Assembly (NCBI GenBank): GCA_003499955.1
Contig: DNRP01000013.1
Span: 7,764 to 14,009, forward strand
DNA length: 6,246 nucleotides
Direction: 5' to 3'
From: Cyanobacteria bacterium UBA9971
Lineage (GTDB): Bacteria; Cyanobacteriota; Vampirovibrionia; Gastranaerophilales; UBA9971
Part shown: piece by piece, positions 1-4,929 of the stretch
Numbering within the stretch: the stretch's first letter is position 1
Layout of the letters: the number at the start of each line of letters is the position of its first letter
The notes under the pieces: generated by a model
Seen by the model: only the letters and a program-made list of their open reading frames with translations
The model's database searches: none
What the model was told of the DNA's origin: nothing
Translations under genes and position numbers: made by a program

Positions 1-1
1 T

Positions 2-262
2 TCCGCTCTTCAAAAAGTTGCCCGCTCAGCTATAGGAATAAAAAAAGATAAGATTTTGCTTGTGGCTGTCAGCAATGAAAATCCTATGACACTCGAGGAA
101 TTATCCGGTTTTATGAAAAATCTTGACGTAGAACAGGCAATGGCTTTTGATGGAGGAAGTTCAACTTCTCTTTATGTAGATATTCCTGAAAAAAAATTAA
201 TGTTAACTTCCGCCAAAGACAATGCAGCGCGCCGGGTTAAATCTATTTTAATTGTGAAATAA
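2..262 (+). CDS. Phosphodiester glycosidase (NAGPA/DUF2233 domain) family protein, C-terminal part
   Basis: This is the 3' end of a gene whose start lies left of the window; the frame is open from base 2, so the TTG at 56 is not the real start. The 86 visible residues match the C-terminal half of the NAGPA domain: an 'RSAIGIKKD' stretch, a hydrophobic strand (ILLVAV), a 'MTLEELSGFMKNL' helix and the signature AMAFDGGSSTSLYV (DGG at 149-157), ending in a basic 'AARRVKSILIVK' strand. In this family the Asp-Gly-Gly-Ser segment lies in the active site, and members hydrolyse glycosyl phosphodiester links; many bacterial members are exported and tied to exopolysaccharide. Substrate and export signal cannot be judged because the N-terminus is missing. 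It is convergent with the bioF-like gene, overlapping its 3' end by 15 nt, and no terminator hairpin follows the stop. Confidence 0.85.
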   Translation, partial: SALQKVARSAIGIKKDKILLVAVSNENPMTLEELSGFMKNLDVEQAMAFDGGSSTSLYVDIPEKKLMLTSAKDNAARRVKSILIVK

Positions 263-1504
263 AGATAGTTTTTCTAAAACATAATCCAAATCTTGTTTTG
301 TATGCAAAGCCATGGTGCAAAGGCGGATTCTGGGCGTTTTTACAGTTGGGGGTCTTATGCAGGAAGCCATGATATGGTGTTTTTCAAGTAATTCCTGTGA
401 TATTTGCAGGGTTTTTTCTATATCGTCAAATTTTATGCAGAAAATAGCTGACTTCGGTGCTTCATTTGTCATTGCGAGGAGGCGCGAAGCGCCGACGTGG
501 CAATCTATCTGACTTTGCTGACCGAATAGATTGCCACGCTCTACCGTTTTATTTCCGTCGCTCGTAATGACAATTTTATTTAATCCTGTTTTAAAATATT
601 TAATATTCTTCCAAAGTCTTTTTCTTAAATCGTAATCATTGCCGATGATTTCAACAGCCTTGATTGATGCAGCTATTGCAGGAATAGACGGAGCTGTGGA
701 AAATATAAAAGATCGGGATTTGTTCTTTAAATAATCTATAAGCTCTGATTTTCCGCAAATATATCCGCCTTCTGAGCCTGCGGCTTTGCTTAAAGTTCCC
801 ATTTGGATATCTATTTTGTGATTTAATTCTAATTCATGAGCTAAGCCTTGTCCTTTTTCTCCGTAAATTCCGAAGGCATGCGCTTCATCAAGAAATAAAA
901 CCGCATTATATTTTTCTTTTAAATTCACAATTTCTTTTAAAGGGGCTATATCGCCGTCCATGCTGAAAACAGAATCAGTAATTATTACATTAAATCTGTA
1001 TTTTTTATGATTTTCTTCTAACAATCTTTCCAAATCTTGAGTATCACAATGTTTATAAATAAATTTGTTTGTTCCGGCAAGTTTTATTCCGTCTATAATG
1101 CTGGCATGATTTAATTCATCAGAATATACGGCATCTTTTTCTGTTAAAAGTGCAGAAATTGCTCCAATATTTGCGGCATAACCCGTTGAAAAAACAATAG
1201 CTTTTTGGGTTTCTTTTAATTCAGCAAGTTTTTCTTCAAGTTCTATATGTAATTTGTGAGTTCCTGAAATTAATCTTGAGCCGGTTGAACCCATACCGTA
1301 TTTTTCAACGGCTTTTATAACAGCTTCTGTTATTCTAAGGTCGCCTGCAAGTCCCAGATAGTTATTAGATGACATTTGCAGGACTTTGTTTCCTTTGTAT
1401 TCAACATAAGCCTCGGGCTTTGAGGAAAGTACCTTAAAATCGCGATAAAGGTTATCGGTTTTTATTCGGGTTAATTCTGTTTGAAGATGTTCGTAAAAAT
1501 GCAT
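248..1504 (-). CDS. bioF: 8-amino-7-oxononanoate synthase-like alpha-oxoamine synthase with in-frame repeat insertion
   Basis: A PLP-dependent fold-type I enzyme of the alpha-oxoamine synthase family, which condenses an amino acid with an acyl-CoA or acyl-ACP and releases CO2. BioF members join alanine and pimeloyl thioester in biotin synthesis. Visible marks are SSNNYLGLA (45-53), STGSRLISGTH (73-83), the PLP-stacking His133 in LNHASIIDG, DEAHAFG (206-212), the Schiff-base Lys240 in GTLSKAAGSEGGY, and IRPPTV (383-388). The last motif and TGSRLISG favour BioF over glycine C-acetyltransferase or serine palmitoyltransferase. At 418 residues it is about 30 longer than usual. The excess is residues about 311-346, encoded by a palindromic repeat (466-573), after which the family pattern resumes (SAIFCIKFDDIEKTL). 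Catalytic residues are intact, so it may still work. It starts 21 nt after the GT9 stop with no clear Shine-Dalgarno; no other biotin gene is in view. Confidence 0.85.
   Translation of the reverse strand: MHFYEHLQTELTRIKTDNLYRDFKVLSSKPEAYVEYKGNKVLQMSSNNYLGLAGDLRITEAVIKAVEKYGMGSTGSRLISGTHKLHIELEEKLAELKETQKAIVFSTGYAANIGAISALLTEKDAVYSDELNHASIIDGIKLAGTNKFIYKHCDTQDLERLLEENHKKYRFNVIITDSVFSMDGDIAPLKEIVNLKEKYNAVLFLDEAHAFGIYGEKGQGLAHELELNHKIDIQMGTLSKAAGSEGGYICGKSELIDYLKNKSRSFIFSTAPSIPAIAASIKAVEIIGNDYDLRKRLWKNIKYFKTGLNKIVITSDGNKTVERGNLFGQQSQIDCHVGASRLLAMTNEAPKSAIFCIKFDDIEKTLQISQELLEKHHIMASCIRPPTVKTPRIRLCTMALHTKQDLDYVLEKLSLFHN
466..573. repeat. Nested palindromic repeat element inserted in frame within bioF
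   Basis: A palindrome of about 108 bp. The outer arms are gtcattgcgag (468-478) against ctcgtaatgac (561-571), with one mismatch, extendable by two pairs to 466/573. Inner arms cgtggcaatctat (496-508) and atagattgccacg (526-538) are exact complements. A small hairpin, ggcgc-gaa-gcgcc, sits at 481-493. It is richer in G and C than the surrounding gene. The length is a multiple of three and the bioF frame stays open through it, adding about 36 residues. The 'gtcattgcgag...cgtggcaatct' type is familiar as a dispersed repeat in many bacteria. The behaviour resembles Rickettsia palindromic elements, which insert in frame in genes. Exact ends and any target duplication are uncertain. Confidence 0.85.
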
Positions 1505-1523
1505 TTTAGCTACCCAAAATTAA

Positions 1524-1612
1524 TGTCATGTTGAATTCCCGATGCAGTCATCTGCCGGGTGAGTAGTATCTATCTGATGTTGGACAGATTCTTCGCTTCG
1601 CTCAGAATGACA
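1524..1612. repeat. 'HSERSEES'-type repeat element supplying the 3' end of the GT9 gene
   Basis: This runs from the GT9/bioF gap into GT9 coding sequence. Ends are tgtcat (1524-1529) and atgaca (1607-1612), a short terminal inverted repeat. Read on the minus strand it opens with gtcattctgagcgaagcg, whose translation CHSERSEES is a recurrent spurious tail in many bacterial proteins. Inside, gcag-tcat-ctgc (1544-1555) forms a hairpin that an outer cccg/cggg pair (1538-1541/1556-1559) extends across a two-base bulge. The element supplies residues 343-370 and the TGA stop of the GT9 protein and ends about 20 nt before the bioF ATG. The far boundary is less certain than the tgtcat end. Confidence 0.75.
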
Positions 1613-2638
1613 AAAAAAATCTTCCACCTCTTTTATAACCATTTCAGGTGTTATGTTTTTAATACAGGCATAGTTTTTGTCGCATTTTACTCTTAATTCA
1701 CACGGAATACATGGCAAATCAAGATAAATAGGTCTGTGAATTTCTCCCCATGCACTCCATTTTTTAGGATTCATAGGTCCGTAAATTCCTATCACAGGCA
1801 CGTTTAAAGAAGCCGCTATGTGCAAAGTTCCTGAATCACAACCGACCACAAAATCCATTTTGTTTATTAGCGCCGTACTGTCTTGAATAGAAAGTTCTCC
1901 GCAAAGATTTATCGGTTTATTTTGGAGTTCTGTGTTGATTAAATTTAGGATTTTATCGTAAACATCGGAATCTTTTGCTGTTCCTGTAAAGAAAACCTGT
2001 GTGTTTTTTTCGTTTGAGAGATATTCAATTACTTTTGCAAAGTTCTCTATTGACCATTGCTTGTTTATATTTCCGCTTGTGGCGTGAATTAAGACTTTTT
2101 GTTTTTCCGATAAGTCATAATTGCTCATTATATCTTGAATTTTTTCTTCTGATTTTGGAGAAATCCAGTTTTCAAGGTGATTATCCCTTGCAGAAATACC
2201 ATCAGCCTTTAAAACATCAAGAAAACATTCAATTTCATGTCTGTTTTTAACGTAAAGGATTCTTTTTGTAAGTAAAAAACCTCTGCCTTCTGTATTAAAG
2301 CCGATTCTTTCTTTTATTCCCGCTAAAAAAGCAAGAGCGGCGCTTGAAAAAGACCTTTTTAAAACAAAAGCTTTATCATATTTAGTTTGCCTTAAAAGCT
2401 TTACATAGCTGAAAAAATTCTTCTTTTGTTCACCGGTGTTCTCGTATTTATGCTTTTTTGTGGTGTCAAAATAAATTAAGTTGTCTATATAAGGGCAATC
2501 CAGCAAAACATCTCCCGAAACCGGTCCTACAAGCATATCAATTTGCGCTTTTGGGTAGGCTTTTCTTAAGTTTCTAAGAAAAGGGATGGTTAAAACAGTG
2601 TCACCTATGAATCTGTATCTTATTACAAGTATTTTCAT
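1526..2638 (-). CDS. Glycosyltransferase family 9 (ADP-heptose:LPS heptosyltransferase-like)
   Basis: A GT-B fold enzyme of the heptosyltransferase family, expected to act at the inner-membrane cytoplasmic face adding a sugar (typically heptose from an ADP-heptose donor) to the growing LPS core. The N-terminus MKILVIRYRFIGDTVLTIPFLRNL is the classic family start. A second Rossmann half begins near 181 (KVLIHATSG, then KQWSIENFAKVIEYL). The donor-binding signature CDSGTLHIAASLNVPVIGIYGP spans 268-288, followed by the PKKWSAWG segment. Four cysteines cluster at 310, 313, 319 and 325, as in many WaaF-like proteins. Residues 1-342 are a full-length enzyme; the last 28 residues (CHSERSEESVQHQ...) come from a repeat element and are not family sequence. 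Acceptor and exact sugar are unknown, so no waaC/waaF/waaQ symbol is assigned. The gene lies 190 nt after lpxK, and the ATG has only a weak purine-rich upstream stretch. Confidence 0.88.
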   Translation of the reverse strand: MKILVIRYRFIGDTVLTIPFLRNLRKAYPKAQIDMLVGPVSGDVLLDCPYIDNLIYFDTTKKHKYENTGEQKKNFFSYVKLLRQTKYDKAFVLKRSFSSAALAFLAGIKERIGFNTEGRGFLLTKRILYVKNRHEIECFLDVLKADGISARDNHLENWISPKSEEKIQDIMSNYDLSEKQKVLIHATSGNINKQWSIENFAKVIEYLSNEKNTQVFFTGTAKDSDVYDKILNLINTELQNKPINLCGELSIQDSTALINKMDFVVGCDSGTLHIAASLNVPVIGIYGPMNPKKWSAWGEIHRPIYLDLPCIPCELRVKCDKNYACIKNITPEMVIKEVEDFFCHSERSEESVQHQIDTTHPADDCIGNST

Positions 2639-2669
2639 TGTTATTTTGTTTCTTTTTGTATGTTTTTAT

Positions 2670-2821
2670 CACCCACCCCCAACCCCCTTCCTCAAGAATG
2701 AGTTCAAGACCTCCAAGCCTGCGAAGCCGTCTTTCAGTCTTTACACTCCCGCTTCGCACGGGAGGGGGCTAGAGTTTTATTTTGGGCTCGCTTTCCGTCC
2801 ACTTCGTGGACGCGCTCGCCC
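2670..2821. repeat. Intergenic hairpin-rich repeat element between lpxK and the GT9 gene
   Basis: It fills most of the 190-nt gap at 2639-2828, which contains no plausible gene. The left edge is C-rich (acccacccccaaccccct) and is roughly matched in inverted orientation by ggagggggct (2761-2770), as in common dispersed repeats of this composition. Two hairpins are clear: ctcccg/cgggag (2746-2751/2759-2764, 7-nt loop) and cgtccac-ttc-gtggacg (2796-2812, 7-bp stem), the latter enclosed by gggc/gccc (2784-2787/2818-2821). An alternative pairing joins tgcgaagc (2720-2727) with gcttcgca (2751-2758). On the minus-strand transcript these could slow or end transcription after lpxK, but no T-run follows directly as in an intrinsic terminator. 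I see no convincing promoter for the GT9 gene here. Confidence 0.7.
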
Positions 2822-2828
2822 TTTTATT

Positions 2829-3917
2829 TTAACAAGGAATTTCTTTTAACAATTCTTCTAAATCCAGTTCTACTCTTAGTTTCAGTGCGCAAATTTTGAT
2901 TTTTGTGTCAATTTCGTTTAAAAAAGGCATTAATTTTACAGCGTCTTTTTCTGTTGTAATTATTGAATCCGCGCCTTTTTCCTGTGCTTTTTCAATTAGG
3001 TTTTCAACAACAAGTTTAGTATAAAGATAATGATCTTCAAAAATCATTTCACTTAAAAGTTGAATATTTTGGCATTTTAAAGAATTAAAGAAAAATTCGG
3101 GTTGACCTATTCCTGCAAAAGCAATGGCTTTTAGGGGATAAAAAAGCTCTTTTGTTTTTAAATCATAGATTTTATCAGGATTTAGTTTGCAAACAACAGA
3201 TTTTTTGCCGTATTTTTCTTGTATTTTTTTGGCAACCACTTCGCATTGTTTTTCAGAGGCTTTATCAAAAGGTTTTTTGTTCACAATAATAACTTTGTCT
3301 GCTCTTTTAATCCTGTTTTCAAGCTCTCTCAAAGGTCCTGCGGGTAATAAAAACCCGTTTCCCGAAACTTTTATGCAGTCAATTAAAACAATATCCAAGT
3401 CCCGTTTAAGTTTTAAATGTTGAAAACCGTCGTCAAGCAATAAAAATTCGCTTTTAAAATTATTTATTGCGTATTGTCCTGATTTTACCCTGTTTTTTCC
3501 TGTAATTACCGCGGTATTTTTGCAATTTTCCGCCATCCAGTAAGGCTCGTCACCTGCCAGTATAGAGTTATAGAATATTTTTTCTCCGTTGCTTATTATG
3601 TTTGTGTTTTTGTTGGAAAGTTGTCCGCCGTAGCCTCTGCTGATTATTGCGATTCGCTTATTTAAATTTTGGCTGATATAATTAGCTATTTCGCAGGTTA
3701 CAGGTGTTTTTCCTGTTCCTCCCGTGGTTAAATTGCCTACTGAAATCACATAAGCGTTTAATTTTGTGCTTTTTAAGAGTTTAAATTTATAAAGAAATTC
3801 TCTTATTTGAACTATAATCCCGTAAAAACCGGAACAAAGCAGCAAAATACTTAAAAACAGCCAATCTTGCGGTTTTATTTCTTCATGGTAGTGGATTTTA
3901 TTTAAATAAGTTTTCAT
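2829..3917 (-). CDS. lpxK: Tetraacyldisaccharide 4'-kinase (lipid A 4'-kinase)
   Basis: LpxK phosphorylates the 4' position of the tetraacylated glucosamine disaccharide-1-phosphate with ATP, the sixth step of the Raetz lipid A pathway, at the cytoplasmic side of the inner membrane. Features in order: a hydrophobic N-terminal membrane-anchoring helix (about 17-36, WLFLSILLLCSGFYGIIV); the family P-loop GNLTTGGTGKTP (61-72); ISRGYGG (92-98); AGDEPYWMA (121-129); the DDGFQH motif (162-167), whose acidic pair is in the active-site region; LLPAGPLREL (190-199); FEDHYLYT (293-300); and TTEKDAVKL (321-329). Its 362 residues are slightly over the usual 325-350. All motifs are present, so it should be active. 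It starts 7 nt after the hydrolase stop with no strong Shine-Dalgarno, which suggests translational coupling. Its first 12 nt are repeated exactly at 4915-4926. Confidence 0.96.
   Translation of the reverse strand: MKTYLNKIHYHEEIKPQDWLFLSILLLCSGFYGIIVQIREFLYKFKLLKSTKLNAYVISVGNLTTGGTGKTPVTCEIANYISQNLNKRIAIISRGYGGQLSNKNTNIISNGEKIFYNSILAGDEPYWMAENCKNTAVITGKNRVKSGQYAINNFKSEFLLLDDGFQHLKLKRDLDIVLIDCIKVSGNGFLLPAGPLRELENRIKRADKVIIVNKKPFDKASEKQCEVVAKKIQEKYGKKSVVCKLNPDKIYDLKTKELFYPLKAIAFAGIGQPEFFFNSLKCQNIQLLSEMIFEDHYLYTKLVVENLIEKAQEKGADSIITTEKDAVKLMPFLNEIDTKIKICALKLRVELDLEELLKEIPC
3906..3917 (-). repeat. 12-bp direct repeat, copy at the lpxK start
   Basis: Minus-strand ATGAAAACTTAT, forming the first four codons of lpxK (MKTY). 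An identical copy in the same orientation lies at 4915-4926, and the match stops at both ends. The pair brackets the hydrolase gene. Confidence 0.75.
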
Positions 3918-3924
3918 AAGAAAT

Positions 3925-4893
3925 TTACAATGACCTACTTTTTATAAAAAAATCTATTATTGGCTGATTATATTTTTTTGACCAAAGATGTTTTAAAGTG
4001 CTTTTACCGCCTTTGTCTTGCAGAATATAGGATCCTTCGTTTTTGTAACCATGCAGATTTAAAAAATATTCAGCCTTTTTCATACATGATAGGTCAATTA
4101 AACGATCACCGGCATTATGGAATTGTTTAAAAGAAGGTTTTTTTACAGGATTAGCAGTATACCATTGTTTTTCATGAGGATATTTATTTGCTTTACAAGC
4201 ATTATCCTTGAGAACATTTTTATGTGTTTCATTATCAAAATAAAAACCCGGAGCGTTTTTGCGTAAAGTAATATAATTGGTACAAGTTAAAGATGTTCCA
4301 TAGGGATCACCTGCTGAAACCGGAACAAATGAGGTTATCTTGTCATCAAATTTTGTAGAAGCAAGAATAGTCATAAAGCCGCCATTTGATATTCCTGTCA
4401 TAAATATATTTTCAGCACTATATGCCGGTCTTAATTTTGGAATTATGTTTACAATTACTTCTTTGATAAAATAGAGATCCAAATTGGGTTTATTTTCTGA
4501 ATAAAGACAGTCGAATCTTTTTCCTGCCGGTTTGCCTGTTTTATCAGTAACAACGTTGTAAGCAGAATCCAGAGCAAAAAGGGCAAAACCGTTTTTAACA
4601 GCCAAATCACTAAATTTTGACATAGGTTCACAGATGCGGAGTTTGCTGCCCCAATTTGTATAATTTCCTCCTCCGCCGTGAAGCAGAATAATAGCTCCAT
4701 TATTCCATTTTCCGGCAGGTTCTTTCCATAAAAGCTGTCTTTTAATGCCGCTGACATTAATTGTTATTTTTTTCCAGCCATTTGACAGGCAATCTTTTTC
4801 ATGAAGGGAATAATCTCGTTCTTTGTTTGCTTTTGCGGTTATACAGATAAAAAACGATAAGGCAATAATAAATACTATAAAAGATTTTCGCAT
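3925..4893 (-). CDS. Secreted alpha/beta-hydrolase (polyhydroxybutyrate depolymerase/LpqC-like esterase)
   Basis: A probable exported serine esterase. I place the start at the ATG at 4893 rather than 4926, because a strong Shine-Dalgarno (AAGGAG, 4903-4908) lies 9 nt upstream of it and the protein then begins with a standard signal peptide: basic MRK, hydrophobic core about 5-19, AKA cleavage site after residue 22. The 322-residue product has the oxyanion-type LLHGGGGN (70-77), the nucleophile elbow GISNGG with Ser169, a likely acid Asp263 (HNAGDRLID) and a likely His302 near the end. Six cysteines in the mature part (35, 88, 129, 204, 233, 270) could form disulfides after export. The fold resembles PHB-depolymerase/feruloyl-esterase-like enzymes; the substrate is unknown. 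It sits between two envelope genes and is bracketed by a 12-bp direct repeat, suggesting insertion. Confidence 0.82.
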   Translation of the reverse strand: MRKSFIVFIIALSFFICITAKANKERDYSLHEKDCLSNGWKKITINVSGIKRQLLWKEPAGKWNNGAIILLHGGGGNYTNWGSKLRICEPMSKFSDLAVKNGFALFALDSAYNVVTDKTGKPAGKRFDCLYSENKPNLDLYFIKEVIVNIIPKLRPAYSAENIFMTGISNGGFMTILASTKFDDKITSFVPVSAGDPYGTSLTCTNYITLRKNAPGFYFDNETHKNVLKDNACKANKYPHEKQWYTANPVKKPSFKQFHNAGDRLIDLSCMKKAEYFLNLHGYKNEGSYILQDKGGKSTLKHLWSKKYNQPIIDFFIKSRSL

Positions 4894-4902
4894 TTTATTA
4901 TT

Positions 4903-4908
4903 CTCCTT
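4903..4908 (-). promoter_or_regulatory. Ribosome binding site deciding the hydrolase start
   Basis: On the minus strand AAGGAG precedes the ATG at 4893 by 9 nt. It lies inside the longer open frame that begins at 4926, so the longer start (MKTYNKKENNK...) is probably not used. It is the only strong Shine-Dalgarno upstream of any start codon in this window; lpxK, the GT9 gene and bioF have weak or no recognisable sites. Confidence 0.7.
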
Positions 4909-4914
4909 TTTGTT

Positions 4915-4926
4915 ATAAGTTTTCAT
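4915..4926 (-). repeat. 12-bp direct repeat, copy just after mlaD
   Basis: Minus-strand ATGAAAACTTAT, 3 nt after the mlaD stop and upstream of the hydrolase Shine-Dalgarno. It is identical to the lpxK start at 3906-3917. It may be the original lpxK start position, left behind when the hydrolase was inserted, or a chance match in AT-rich DNA. Confidence 0.65.
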
Positions 4927-4929
4927 TGT

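Noticed and set aside
312..512. Plus-strand open frame of 66 codons
   Set aside because: Antisense shadow of bioF; its tail (VIARRREAPTWQSI) is just the palindromic element read on the other strand.
1999..2250. Plus-strand open frame of 83 codons
   Set aside because: Lies wholly antisense to the well-supported GT9 gene and has no recognisable protein features.
466..2821. CRISPR array or tandem repeat array formed by the three hairpin elements
   Set aside because: The elements differ in sequence, are about 1 kb apart and have no regular spacers; they are dispersed repeats.
2784..2828. Intrinsic terminator after lpxK
   Set aside because: There is a strong stem at 2796-2812, but on the minus strand no T-run follows it directly, so I report only possible attenuation.
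2586..2849. Plus-strand open frame of 87 codons across the intergenic repeat
   Set aside because: It starts antisense in the GT9 gene and reads through the repeat element; the product (HPPPTPFLKNEF, RPLRGRARPF) is typical spurious repeat translation.
3187..3423. Plus-strand open frame of 78 codons
   Set aside because: Antisense shadow of lpxK.
4455..4757. Minus-strand open frame of 100 codons
   Set aside because: It is an alternative frame inside the hydrolase, whose own frame holds the signal peptide and the GxSxG motif.
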